A stretch of 64,000 bases of DNA from Norana najaformis (GCA_964023275.1 OZ029927.1:9037720-9101719); one strand, 5' to 3'. Shown: positions 31,048 through 42,960, numbered from the stretch's first letter. Notes: generated by a model not told the origin, from the sequence alone. Numbers and translations are program-made.

Positions 31048-33548
31048 GCAGATGCGGCGTCCAGGTATCATTCGCGCCACCAGGTCGATCTGAGACGGAC
31101 AGCAACTCGATGGCTAGTAATTCCCGCTGCTGGTAGACGATCGTTGCCATTTTAAAGCTTCTCCTCGCCTTTCGATAACCAAGGTAGTGCTGTAGGTGTG
31201 AGACACGAAGACCAGCGGGAAACGTCATCCTCTTGGGTAGAGGAATACTGTTCCGATGGCAAGAGGCATTAATCACGAGCAGAAAAGCCCGAAAACTTAA
31301 AATCCACAGCAAATCGTGTAAATAACTCCGAGATGCCGAATCGATCATAGCAGCAAATGAGGAACGGCTTAAAACAGAAACCGTCATGGCCGCCGAACAT
31401 GCATGCATCTACCCATTTATTCGTCCATCCGTCTGTCAGTCCATACATGCGTTCATCCATCTATCCATTCATTCATCTATCCGACCGTCCGTAAGTCCAT
31501 GCGCCCATTCATTTATTCCTGCAATCACGAAATGAATGCATTCATACATCCGTCTGTGTGTAAAGGTATGTACTTGACACCTGTATAGTACCTTAAAACT
31601 CGACGCATATCTTTCAATCCGTCTCCTGGTGACAGTCTGTAGTCTTATGTCCACCCATCTCACCTAATAGTTCTTTTATCGCTCGTTTATTTAGATTCCT
31701 ATTTATAGTGGCGCCACATGTTCGCTGGTGGGAGGCAGATTAGCGTCATCTCACTACCATGGAAACGATGGTTTGGGTGACGTTCCGGATCCAGGTCCAC
31801 CGGAAGGAGAGATACAGTCCGAGCATGCTGTTCACGCGTTGCTCAGAATCGTCAACGAAAACAAAGGTTTTCAACACATCACACTGCGTAACAGTAACTT
31901 AAGAGCATAGTGTCAGAAAGATTAAACTGCCAAGTTTCATGACCCTTTGTGAGGTTCATGAAATGTGCTGCATAAAAATTTCTAAATATATGCATACATA
32001 CTTTGAAGGACTACAGTACACAAAGATAAAGGACAACAGAAACCTACGTTTGGTAGGATAGTTGAAAAACATGTTATAAAAATAAAAAGGCAATTATAAC
32101 ATAAGACAGAAGGGTAATAATAACAGATGAAAGGAAAAATATTAGGCTTAAATAAGATATGAGGACAACAGTAGGACAAGTCAGAAGGACAATCGTAGCT
32201 CAAAGTGAGAAGACAGGACTAATAGTAAGGTAAGATGAAAGAGAATAAGTGATAAAATAACTTCTATTAACATAAGACGTATAGTAACATAAGTAATAGC
32301 TACATAAGTTAAAAGATCAAAGTATCAAAAGATGGAGGCATAATAGTAACACAAGAAGAAAAGAACCTCTTAGCTCCATTATCTGATGTTGCATAGGGTG
32401 AGATTCTAAGATGTATAAAGAAATATATACAAGACAGCAGTAGACTGACTAAGATTTATATTATAAGATTTATTTAACCAAGATTTATATTATTAATACA
32501 TTTATCGAATAATTTCGGAAAAATATGTAGTTTAGGAAAACCTGTCACCGGAACTAGTTTATTATTTATTTATGTATTGCTAAGAATTACATATGAACAG
32601 AATTAGTACAAGATATTATGGACCAGCGTAAGACCCCAAGGGACAGAAGGTCTACTGTAACTGTCGTCATTTTGTTAGGCTACAAAACTTCTGATGGGGC
32701 CAACATATAGGCTTATGGGACTATTTTTATTTCTTGTTCAGGAGAGTTGACTCTGGTATGTCTTGCTCCTTTGACAAACATAGCGCTGGCCATTAGGCTG
32801 GACCCTGACTTTGGAAAGAAGTTGAAAGACTGCGTTATCATGGGCGGCAATTACAAAGGTGAGTATTCTTAAAGGCCAAAGTAGATTTTAATAAAGCTAT
32901 TTGCTACCTTATACAGGCACTGCGAGAAATTTTGGATTCGGCTGTTGCGCCTAACACGTAGATTTAACAGATTGCTATAATGCTGTTTTATATGTAATCC
33001 GTAATAAGTAATAAATATTTTAAATATAGGTCTGTATGCACCTGTGTTGTGGTTCTAACACAGATCATTTGGACCCTTGGCATGTTATGTTTTTGCATTA
33101 ACTTCAGCAAAAGGAAACATCACGGCTTCGGCAGAGTTCAACTTCTTAACTGATCCGGAGGCGGCTCGCGTTGTTCTTCGGGAACTCCAGTGTCCAAAGA
33201 CTACGCTCGTCTCTTGGGAACTGTGCATCAAATATTCATTCACATGGGTAAGACTGAAATTCGTCCAGTAAAACCAAATAGCATTGCACATTAGTGTTGT
33301 CCTGTAGTGAGACACACTTATACTCGTCTTTGCTGCTATGCTTCACTTAATTGGGTAGGCTGCTATCGGCTACTTCTAAACATCAGAAGGTAAAGCTAAC
33401 AAACTGATCGACTTCTGGACCACATCGCTGAGGAGTGTCAACGAGTGTTACCAGTAAGCTATTGCCTCCTATACGCCTCTAAAGAACTAATCCGAAGTCA
33501 AAGAACGTTTTTGGCTGCACCGCAAACATTACATCAGTAACAAAAGTA
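31048..33548. repeat. segmental duplication, left copy (pairs with 39229-41763)
   Basis: From GCAGATGCGGCGTCCAGGTA to ACAAAAGTACGTC the sequence matches 39229-41763 with few substitutions, covering intron 1 (part) to past exon 4 of the nucleoside hydrolase gene. The two differ most where 32125-32262 is replaced by unrelated sequence at 40283-40480. Confidence 0.95.
31695..33247 (+). pseudogene. nucleoside hydrolase copy A, exons 2-4 only
   Basis: Exon 2 31695-31866, exon 3 32742-32858, exon 4 33108-33247, all with AG acceptors and GT donors and no internal stop. They encode the HGNDGLGD loop, the APLTNIALA and MGGNYKG segments and the SAEFNF-DPEAA segment of the inosine-uridine nucleoside hydrolase family. 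Exon 1 (Asp-rich motif) and exon 5 (catalytic Cys-Asp and C-terminus) are not present between 30.8 and 38.2 kb, so no complete enzyme can be made. Against copy B I count six substitutions in 429 exon bases, five synonymous. The exon 2 donor is GTTTTC, weak beyond the GT. It is a recent partial duplicate. Confidence 0.9.
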
Positions 33549-33867
33549 CGTCATATAAGTATTTATATCCATACATACTTACTCATATACATACATACTT
33601 ACATATATAAATGCATACTCACATATATACGTTCATGTATACATATTGATTCTAAAAAGAAACATACATTTTGATACATATATCAACATAGATACCATAC
33701 CATATCCTTTGATCTCATAGAATACCGCAGTTATAATTTAGACGCATGAATTGAGCCACTACTTCATCTGGCGTTGAGTGGAGTTAGCTCGTTGCTAATC
33801 CTCAGAATTGGTTCTAGCGAGACATAAAAGTGAAAAGGAAAGTATCGCATATCCCACAAGTGTGCAC

Positions 33868-33965
33868 AAACAACTTGGACAGGATGGTTACACGGATTCT
33901 AAACTGCAACCACTTGACCATTGACCAAGTGCGTTACCGATTGGCCACCGTGCTGCACCGACATA
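33868..33965 (-). mobile_element. tRNA-derived SINE head, decayed
   Basis: Minus-strand CACGGTGGCCAATCGGTAAC carries an A-box match (TGGCCAATCGG). The B-box region is degraded. It is the counterpart of 46700-46805. Confidence 0.65.
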
Positions 33966-34789
33966 TACTGAGACATATAGGCTACTAGGAGATTAACAAC
34001 TGTGCAGTACAAACCCTGTGTCCATTACATTCGGATTTATTCCCTGATGATTCAAGGCAGACGAAGTGGATTTGAGTGTGCGAAAGGAGCATCGAAGAGC
34101 ATCAATTTTCTGTACAAGATTTGAACAATAACACCTTTATCTAATTGCGGGGTGTTGTGGCCCCAGACCTCAACCTGGTCCTCATGGACATAGACCTATA
34201 CTTTAAATGGAATTCTTTTTGTATTATATATTTATATACTATACATTTACATATTAAACAGTATATATATTATATAAGTATATAGGCCATCGGTCTTCTC
34301 ACATATATGAATATAAAGGCAAGAACGAGGTTCAAAGTATTCTGAACATCATACGTCCGAAAAGTAACCTTTGCATTCGTGTGTCTGGTTCTTAACCTGC
34401 TTAAGTGCAGGCTTACGCAGAAGATTCTAGAGGTTCTTTCTATTGTTTCATTTACAATAAAAGGTCTTCTTTAGCGCATTAGCAATTAGCTTATCTAGCA
34501 GTTCTGTCATTAGAGATTGACATAGAGGTAGCCAAGCAGAATCCGACAATTTTATCACACAAAAATCCTGCCATTTATATTTCTCTGTATTGGTAATCGT
34601 AATCTCCGGATTTCTTCAGCGGCTCTAGAAAAAAGGTAAGTCGCGGGATATAGCTTATTCACTGGCGCTCAGTCAAATCAAAATCGGTCAGAACGATGAC
34701 GTCGGATTTGATCTCGGAGTCGAGATAGAAAGGTTAGGCAGGTATACACAGACATACGGCAACGGTATTTGGATAGTGTTTTAAAATGG

Positions 34790-34991
34790 GGGCGCACGAT
34801 AGCAGAATGGTAACACACTGGCACGAAGAGCAGAAGGTAGCGGGTTCAAACCCCGGGTTCAGCGGAAAGACCTGGCCACCTACCGCCGATGTATGGCAAT
34901 GCCACCTGAGGGCTGATGGCCTAGCACCGGAGATCAGCACCGGGCCCGACACTCGAAACGAGTATGGGCAAAACCTTTACCTTACCTTACC
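34790..34991 (+). mobile_element. tRNA-derived SINE with perfect 10-bp target duplication
   Basis: A box TAGCAGAATGG (34800-34810) and B box GGTTCAAACCC (34843-34853) both fit the RNA polymerase III consensus. The body has GCACCGGGCCCGACACTCG and a CCTTAC repeat tail. TTTAAAATGG flanks it at 34780-34789 and 34992-35001. The paralogous block at 47660-47669 has the unfilled site TTGAAAATGG, so this inserted after the block was duplicated. Confidence 0.92.
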
Positions 34992-35172
34992 TTTAAAATG
35001 GAGCAGCGAGAGAGGAAGAGGTAGAACAGAGTATCATAAAAGGACTCTTGGTAACGTTTTCAGCTTTGAGCAAGAGGCCTGCGCAGAATTTGCAAAAGGT
35101 ACAGAGTTACTGAGTTGGTAGCATGGGTCAGAGTCAGACAGTAATTCTAGCGGGAGCTTGTTTGAAAGGGTT

Positions 35173-36055
35173 GGAATTTATGTAGCGCATTTTTATTTTT
35201 ACAATTTATGTAGCACATTTTTTCCGAACATTTATATAGCGCATTTTTATTTTTTCAATTTATGTAGCTCATTTTCTTCCGGAAATTTATATAGCGGATT
35301 TTTATTTCAAAATTTATGTAGCGCATTTTTATTTTTAAAATTTATATAGCGCATTTTAATTTCAAAATTTATGCAGCGCATTTTAATTTTCAAAATTTAT
35401 GTAGCGCATTTTTATTTTTAAAATTTATATAGCGCATTTTTATTTTAAAATTTATGTAGCGCATTTTTTTAAATTTATGTAGCGCATTTTTATTTCAAAA
35501 TTTATGTAGAGCATTTTTATTCTTACAAATTATGTAGCGCATTTTTCCGAACATTTATATAGCGCATTTTTATTTTTAAAATTTATATAGCGCATTTTTA
35601 TTTTTAAAATTTATGTAGCGCATTTTTATTTTAAAATTTATGTTGCGCATTTTTATTTCAAAATTTATGTAGCGCATTTTTATTTTTAAAATTTATGTAG
35701 CGCATTTTTATTTCAAAATTTATGTTGCGCATTTTTATTTTTAAAATTTATGTAGCGCATTTTTATTTCAAAATTTATGTAGCGCATTTTTATTTTTTAA
35801 ATTTATATAGCGCATTTTTATTTTAAAATTTATGTAGCGCATTTTTATTTTAAAATTTATGTTGCGCATTTTTATTTCAAAATTTATGTATCGCATTTTT
35901 ATTTTTAAAATTTATGTAGCGCATTTTTATTTCAAAATTTATGTAGCGCATTTTTTATTTTTTATATTTATATAGCTCATGTTCTTCCAGAAATTTATAT
36001 AGTGCATTTATATTGCAAAATTTATGTAGCGCATTTTTATTTTGAAAATTTATGT
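35173..36055. repeat. TAGCGCATTTTT minisatellite, array 2
   Basis: About 33 units of the same 25-28 bp repeat as 1206-1735, here mostly AAAATTTATGTAGCGCATTT plus TTATT. It begins abruptly inside the truncated LINE of the duplicated block. Confidence 0.95.
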
Positions 36056-36395
36056 AATTGTAATTGTAATTGTAATTGTAAGTTTAAATTTGTATAGCGC
36101 CTCTTCAAGCAAAAACTAATCAGTGGCGCTCACTGCGCTAGACTTGATGTTAAAAGTCACTAATGATGTTAAGTGTCATTAAGAACAGAGTAGTATCCTG
36201 CAAGTGAACATAACTCAGACAACTAGAAGAGTCATGTAACACATTTCTATTGTTAAAATTTATATAGCGCATTTTTATTTTTAAAATTTGTATAGCTCAT
36301 TTTTATTGTTAAAATTTATATTGCGCATCTTTATTTTTGACCTTTTTTAAAAATTTATTTAGCGCAGTTTTTTTTAAATTTATGTAGATAACACA
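36056..36395 (-). mobile_element. retroposon with (AATTAC)n tail, then last satellite units
   Basis: On the minus strand the element ends GCGCCACTGATTAGTTTTTG, AAGAGGCGCTATACAAATTT and a run of ACAATT repeats (about 36055-36085). Relatives lie at 38925-39080, 41930-41997, 42770-42960 and 51480-51572. 36245-36390 returns to TAGCGC units. Confidence 0.7.
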
Positions 36396-38271
36396 TGCAT
36401 CATCAGTTCAATTACCAATTTTCAATACAAATCCCGAATTCCCTAGACAAAAAACTCACACCCTCTTCATCCTTGAACCTTAACAATATTATATATACTT
36501 TTTTAAAATTTAACCTATCTGTGGGCAACCATCACCGAAATCAGAAAGGGTAACTCCAGTTAAGTTCTTTCTTTGCTTTAGATTTGCCCTAAACTCCAGT
36601 GGACGGAACTTAGGGCAGCGTCATTGGATCCGCCCTTGAGTCTGTCTACAGCAGTTTCATTCGATCGAGACTGCTCTGCTTGATATTAATTAGACTGTGT
36701 GCCCTTTGGATGGGGTGAACTGACGATTCTTCTTAAACATTCTGTTAAGAGCATTCTACTCTTTTGCTCGTATAGTGGTGGCCAAGTTTTGGACCAAAGG
36801 TAAGTCCATAAATATGCCGCTGCTGTATACATAAACTTGGCTGTTCCAGACAGTTGTTTACCAAAGACTTGCTTTACATAACAGCCTTCTTCAAGACTTA
36901 TTGAAGATCACAAGTTCAAACTGATAGGTCAAACCGGTCAAACCTCATACGGACAAAGGGCGAGGATTTACGCGGGGGTGTAATGCTTATCGCATCTGAA
37001 GACGTTCATAAAATTGAGAGCTGCGAAATGATCGCAGTTATAATTCAGACGCATGAATAGAGCAATTACTTCCATCTAGCATTGAGCGGAATTAGCTCAC
37101 CGCAAATCATCACCAACTGATAGAAGAGGTTCTGGCGTGAGATATAATGAGAGGTAAACAACGGTGCACTGCAGGCACTTGGTCTAGTATATTCGGATTC
37201 GATCCCTGGTTATTCAAGACAGACAAAGTGAAATTGAGTGCCCGAAAGAAGCATTGAAGATGTGTTAATTTTCTCTGCAAGATGTGAACAATAACATCTT
37301 TATCTGTTTGTTTGATGTTATAGCCCCATACCCCAGGGACATACACTTCACATGCAATTCTATACTTAGATGTTATATATTTATTTATATGCCGCATCTT
37401 ATATAAACGTATTACACAGTAGGCCTATGTACATATATGTATATTGTATGTAGATGTATGGCACCATATCCGCTTTAAAGTGGGCTGGATACATACATAG
37501 GCACGAGGAAGCTCGGAATATTCTGAATACCCGATGCACGTGCAAAAGTAGCCTTTGGATTCGTGTGTCTGGTTCTTAAGATGCATTTGAATACCTCGTT
37601 ATAGTACATGCACATAAGATGCTAATAGAGCTTTCTTTCTGTTTTCCTGCAAGCGACAAGTAAAGGTTCTTCGTTTGTGCATTAGGCTGCGATCTAGTGG
37701 TTCTATCGTTAGGAAATAACTCACAGGTAACCATATAGAATAAAAAGCTGGTATTTCATCACACAACATTCTGCCCATTTTGGCGTATATTTGTTCCCTT
37801 AGCTGTTTCGTTCATAAGACGTACACAAGAGATATTCATGGATCGCAGAAGGACAGTTGTTCATTAAGCTCCCAAGTTCCGTAGTGAAATGTAAGGACTA
37901 TGATGTTACTTTTCTTCTCTTCGTCGCTTAAGCTCGTAGTCGAAGAATCCAAAGATTTTGGACATGCGACATTGCAGGACTTATAATTGGGTACCAAATT
38001 ATAGGCCTACTGCTTGATGATAAGGCAAGTGTGCCCGTAAATTTGTTCCGGGTCGTCACACAGAGTCCGCTCAGCAGGATTCAAACCGCAATCGTTGGTT
38101 TACAGGTCAAGCGCGACACTGCCTCCGTGTCTCCTACGCAAAGTAATAGCTTTCCATAAAGCACTTGCGACCACGGAAGCCTTGCAGGATAAATAGGTTT
38201 GTATTAATTTCTTCAGAATCTCTTTTAGAGCCGCATAAGCACTTGTTGTGTTCTGGAATTAGGAGGCTGCT
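36396..38271. other. upstream region of copy B
   Basis: No coding signal. From about 36880 to 37800 it is a diverged copy of the block 5' of C (46260-47470), including GCAGTTATAATTCAGACGCA and ATTCGTGTGTCTGGTTCTTA. This common 5' block supports duplication of whole genes with their upstream DNA. A possible splice acceptor (TTCTGGAATTAG, ending about 38262) just before the ATG suggests a 5' untranslated exon further upstream. Confidence 0.6.
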
Positions 38272-41200
38272 ATGAAACGACTGATCATAGACACGGACCC
38301 TGGCATTGACGATGCCCAGGCCATTACGATGGCATTAAACAGCGATGACCTCGTAGAAGTCGTGGCCTTTACCATCTGTCATGGTAATGTGGATGTTGAT
38401 CAAGCTTCTGCCAACCTACAACGCATCATGAAGGCCAATAAGCGAACGAATGTCAGTATATTGTTTTTCTCTTTACTGATCAATCTGTCCGTCAGTTCGT
38501 CCGTCATTTCATTCATTTTCTTCTTCTCATGTCCCCTATATGTACTGCTCTACATAGCTATTTGCATTTTGTGTTCTCAACCATGTATAGAAAAGTGTTA
38601 CGTTTGTAGTTCTTATGATTTGGTCTTCTATATATTTCAGTTTTAGTGAATTTATTATGCAAAGTTTGTTTATAGCTCTGCCCTGCTTGCTTGAGTTCTA
38701 ACTTTGTATTGGTTAGTGCTACAGTTTATAATTAGATTGCCATTGCAGTTTAATGTGTTAGTGGGCGACCCTAATTAAGTGTGACTCTGGTCCTTCCTGG
38801 ATCTACCTTTTGAATCCCGTTTTTAATTGTACACTGTCTGTAAAATGTTACGTCTTTGCACTGGGGATCATAAATGAGATGATGATGATGATTATGTTGG
38901 TGTAATTTTAATTGAACATTTACATAGAGCCGCCTCAAGAGAAACTAATCAGATGTGCTCCCTACGCTAGCCGAAATATTAAATGTCACTAAGAGCAGAA
39001 AGTTTATTTGTTTCCAAGCAGTGCTCAGATAACTAGAACTGTCACCAGTGGCAGGCTCTCGCGTAAACCCTAAACCCAAACAACTGGTTCTCATCTAGAA
39101 TTGACAGATGGCACCATGTTCAGAGTTACTAGACAGAGCAGCGTTAAAGACATTGAACGACGACGGGCGATAGTGTTCGCGGCACACGATTATACTACAG
39201 TTCAATGCTGCCCCTCTTAAGTGGTAGCAGATGCGGCGTCCAGGTATCATTCGCGCCACCAGGTCGATCTGAGACGGACAGCAACTCGATGGCTAGTAAT
39301 TCCCGCTTCTGGTAGACGATCGTTGCCATTTTAAAGCTTCTCCTCGCCTTTCGATAACCAAGGTAGTGCTGTAGGTGTGAGACACGAAGACCAGCGGGAA
39401 ACGTCATCCTCTTGGGTAGAGGAATACTGTTCCGATGGCAAGAGGCATTAATCACGAGCAGAAAAGCCCGAAAACTTAAAATCCACAGCAATTCGTGTAA
39501 ATAACTCCGAGATGCCGAATCGATCATAGCAGCAAATGAGGAACGCTAAAAAACAGAAACCGTCATGGCCGCCGAACATGCATGCATCTACCAATTTATT
39601 CGTCCATCCGTCTGTCAGTCCATACATGCGTTCATCCATCTATCATTCATTCATCTATCCGACCGTCCGTAAGTCTATGCGCCCATTCATTCATCCCTGC
39701 AATCACGAAATGAATGCATTCATACATCCGTCTGTGTGTAAAGGTATGTACTTGACACCTGTATAGTACCTTAAAACTCGACGCATATCTTTCAATCCGT
39801 CTCCTGGTGACAGTCTGTAGTCTTATGTCCACCCATCTCACCTAATAGTTCTTTTATCGCTCGTTTATTCAGATTCCTATTTATAGTGGCGCCACCTGTT
39901 CGCTGGTGGGAAGCAGATTAGCGTCATCTCACTACCATGGAAACGATGGTTTGGGTGACGTTCCGGATCCAGGTCCACCGGAAGGAGAGATACAGTCGGA
40001 GCATGCTGTTCACGCGTTGCTCAGAATCGTCAACGAAAACAAAGGTTTTCAACACATCACACTGCGTAACAGTAACTTAAGAGCATAGTGTCAGAAAGAT
40101 TAAACTGCCAAGTTTCATGACCCTTTGTGAGGTTCATGAAATGTGCTGCATAAAAATTTCTAAATATATGCACACATACTTTGAAGGACTACAGTAAACA
40201 AAGATAAAGGACAACAGTAACCTACGTTTGGTAGGATAGTTGAAAAACATGTTATAAAAATAAAAAGGTGATAATAACAGATGCATAGAATTGACGGCGT
40301 CTCTCCATCTCATCTTTGTAGAGGCCAGGAACAATCTTGTAGATAAGAGCTTGAAACGTCTTATCTGGCCGGACATTTAGAAGTGGCCTCGTCTTATGAA
40401 CCAGGACGTCGCAGACGGGACACAGTTTGTTGGCCTCCAAATATCTGTATATACAAGTCTTGCAAAACGAATGAAGGCACTTCTATTAACATAAGACGTA
40501 TAGTAACATAAGTAATAGCAACATAAGTTAAAAGTATCAAAAGATGGAGGCATAATAGTAACACAAGAAGGAGAGAGCATCTTAGCTCCATTATCTGATG
40601 TTGCATAGGGTGAGATTCTAAGATGTATAAAGAAATATATACAAGACAGCAGTAGACTGACTAAAATTTATATTATAAGATTTATTTAACCAAGATTTAT
40701 ATTATTAATACATTTATCGAATAATTTCGAAAAAAATATGTAGTTTAGGAAAACCTGTCACCGGAACTAGTTTATTATTTATTTATGTATTGCTAAGAAT
40801 TACATATGAACAGAATTAGTACAAGATGTTATGGACCAGCGTAAGACCCCAAGGGACAGAAGGTCTACTGTAACTGTCGTCATTTTGTTAGGCTACAAAA
40901 CTTCTGATGGGGCCAACATATAGGCTTATGGGACTATTTTTATTTCTTGTTCAGGAGAGTTGACTCTGGTATGTCTTGCTCCTTTGACAAACATAGCGCT
41001 GGCCATTAGGTTGGACCCTGACTTTGGAAAGAAGTTGAAAGACTGCGTTATCATGGGCGGCAATTACAAAGGTGAGTATTCTTAAAGGCCAAAGTAGATT
41101 TTAATAAAGCTATTTGCTACCTTATACAGGCACTGCGAGAAATTTTGGATTCGGCTGTTGCGCCTAACACGTAGATTTAACAGATTGCTATAATGCTGTT

Positions 41201-42409
41201 TTATATGTAATCCGTAATAATTAATAAATATTTTAAATATAGGTCTGTATGCACCTGTGTCATGGTTCTAACACAGATCATTTGGACCTTTGGCATGTTA
41301 TGTTTTTGCATTAACTTCAGCAAAAGGAAACATCACGGCTTCGGCAGAATTCAACTTCTTAACTGATCCAGAGGCGGCTCGCGTTGTTCTTCGGGAACTC
41401 CAGTGTCCAAAGACTACGCTCGTCTCTTGGGAACTGTGCATCAAATATTCATTCACATGGGTAAGACTGAAATTCGTCCAGTAAAACCAAATAGCATTGC
41501 ACATTGGTGTTGTCCTGTAGTGAGACACACTTATACTCGTCTTTGCTGCTATGTTTCACTTAACTGGGTAGGCTGCTATCGGCTACTTCTAAACGTCAGA
41601 AGGTAAAGCTAACAAACTGATCGACTTCTGGACCACACCGCTGAGGAGTGTCAACGAGTGTTACCAATAAGCTATTGCCTCCTATACGCCTCTAAAGAAC
41701 TAATCCGAAGTCAAAGAACGTTTTTGGCTGCACCGCAAACATTACATCATTAACAAAAGTACGTCTGGTTTGGAAAGTATTTGGACATCTAACTCTGGAT
41801 GGGAATCGGTTGGCCAGGCTCATGTGTGTGCGGGAGCCGGTCGCGTCTGACTTCTCTGGTTATCTGAGCAGAGCTTGCTGCGTGATGAACTTTCTGTCAC
41901 AAATGACATTTATCGTTGTTTTTGCTAGCGTAGACAGAGCGCCTCTGGTTAGTTTCTCTTGAAGTAGCGCTGCATAAATTTACAATTACAATTACAGCTG
42001 GTGTACTAATGAATTACAGGAGTGGTACAAGGAATTCGTAAACACGGATTCACCTCTTGGTCGCTTCTTCAAGAAAATCGAATCCAAGACTCTGGCAACG
42101 TACTACTCCGATAGCGAATTCTCACAGGCTTACGTGACCTGTGACCAGTTGGCAGTGGCCATCGTCATTGACCCGGAAGTAGTCACTTCGGGTCAAAAGT
42201 TGTACTGCGATGTGGAGTTGACCGGTGAGCTGACTCGGGGTCAAATGGTCGTCGACTGGAAAAGGAAAACAAAGAAAAGCCCCAACTTGTTTCTTGTCAA
42301 AGACATCGACTTTGAACGTTACAAAGGACTGTTTTTGCTTATCGTCAAGGAAACACAAGAAAACTTCATGGAGCCTCATGCCATCACCAATGGCAACATG
42401 GTCCATTGA
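38272..42409 (+). CDS. nucleoside hydrolase family protein, copy B (5 exons, 332 aa)
   Basis: Exons: 38272-38451, 39873-40044, 40955-41071, 41321-41460, 42020-42409; phases 0, 1, 1, 0. The product belongs to the inosine-uridine nucleoside hydrolase family, which cleaves the N-glycosidic bond of ribonucleosides in purine or pyrimidine salvage. Visible features: [14 protein letters not shown] at residues 5-18 (Ca2+ and ribose Asp residues), CHGN at 36-39, HGNDGLGD after residue 80, [21 protein letters not shown] with Asn168, and [10 protein letters not shown] near the end. Where protozoan enzymes have catalytic His241-Asp242, this has Cys244-Asp245; the following Pro is Gln. The exon 1 donor is GTCAGT and the exon 2 donor GTTTTC, both weaker than in D. 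No signal peptide, so probably cytosolic. Length is normal. Substrate cannot be told from sequence. Confidence 0.93.
38925..39080 (-). mobile_element. retroposon of the (AATTAC)n family in intron 1 of B
   Basis: GCCGCCTCAAGAGAAACTAA and ATTAAATGTCACTAAGAGCA match the elements at 36090 and 42780 on the minus strand. The tail side faces 38920. Confidence 0.65.
39229..41763. repeat. segmental duplication, right copy (pairs with 31048-33548)
   Basis: Left edge GCAGATGCGGCGTCCAGGTA, right edge just past AACAAAAGTACGTC. It includes a CATY-rich stretch in intron 1 (39585-39665) and exons 2-4 of copy B. Confidence 0.95.
40283..40480 (-). pseudogene. fragment of a Bmi-1/Mel-18-type Polycomb RING finger gene (PCGF family)
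   Basis: On the minus strand one frame from 40479 to 40283 reads [20 protein letters not shown], then [16 protein letters not shown] and [20 protein letters not shown], ending in RRRQFYAS. This is the second half of the C3HC4 RING finger and the adjoining segment that in Bmi-1/Mel-18 (PCGF4/PCGF2) proteins binds RING1. The frame is open over all 66 codons. The N-terminal part of the RING and the C-terminal RAWUL domain are absent. It sits antisense in intron 2 of copy B and replaces 138 bp found in copy A, so it arrived after that duplication or was lost from A. It is probably a captured or retroposed fragment, not a gene in its own right. Confidence 0.88.
41930..41998 (+). mobile_element. 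retroposon tail just upstream of exon 5 of B
   Basis: GACAGAGCGCCTCTGGTTAG, TTTCTCTTGAAGTAGCGCTG, CATAAATTT and (ACAATT)n end 22 bp before the exon 5 acceptor. A matching insertion lies at the same place in copy C (51480-51572) but not in D. Confidence 0.75.
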
Positions 42410-42642
42410 ATTCGACACAGTATGGGTACACTAACTGTGAATGTGCAGAATGTTGACTTTGAGCCAAAATTAATAGTTTAGCCTATTATATTTTCATAGC
42501 TATGCCACGAGTTCTCGCATAGCTAATACCTATTCCCAAGCTGTTACCTGTTAAATTGCGTTTGCTACTATTAAGCTGCTAAGTTAAGTTTTCTTAAATA
42601 TGCTAAAATTGAAACCAAAGTACAAGCAAGAAAAATATATAA

Positions 42643-42648
42643 AATAAA
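42643..42648 (+). terminator. poly(A) signal candidate for copy B
   Basis: AATAAA 234 bp after the stop codon, the first canonical signal downstream. Confidence 0.5.
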
Positions 42649-42693
42649 ACTTTTCATTTTAAACTTATTAGGTTGGATAGGACAAATTTTGCA

Positions 42694-42770
42694 CAGGGTC
42701 GTTACAAGGATTCGAACCCGCAACCACGTGATCATTGACCGAACGCGTTACCGATTCACCACCGTGCCGC
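42694..42770 (-). mobile_element. tRNA-derived SINE head
   Basis: Minus-strand A box TGGTGAATCGG (42751-42761) and B box GGTTCGAATCC (42708-42718) fit the consensus with 43-bp spacing, as in the SINE at 44445. Confidence 0.82.
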
Positions 42771-42960
42771 TTTAAGATAAACTAGTCAGAGGCGCTTACT
42801 ACGCTATAGGCTAAACCATGTCAAATGTAAATAAAAACAGACAGTTCATCAGTTAGCAGTGGCGTTCATGTAACCAGAAAAGTCACCAATGGATGGCTGC
42901 CCTACGTACACTGAGCCCAACCAACCGATTCCCATCAAGAGTTGACAGTAGCCCTGTATA
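42771..42960 (-). mobile_element. retroposon of the (AATTAC)n family, fragment
   Basis: TTTAAGATAAACTAGTCAGA, GGCGCTTACTACGC and the later CCAACCGATTCCCATCAAGA match the element in intron 1 of B. Confidence 0.65.

Larger units (their letters stand above)
33724..35172. repeat. segmental duplication of the upstream block (pairs with 46408-47842)
   Basis: From CGCAGTTATAATTTAGACGC to AGCTTGTTTGAAAGGG this block matches the sequence 5' of copy C almost throughout. It has a SINE (34790-34991) that C lacks, and lacks about 165 bp present in C (46545-46708). A diverged third copy lies 5' of copy B (about 36880-37800). It contains a minus-strand LINE family 1 3' end (34590-34780 and 35002-35165). 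Confidence 0.93.

Noticed and set aside
42122..42418. 98-codon frame antisense to exon 5 of copy B (similar shadows behind exon 4 of A, B, C and exon 5 of C and D)
   Set aside because: Shadow of the coding strand; the sense frame carries the family motifs and fits the exon borders.
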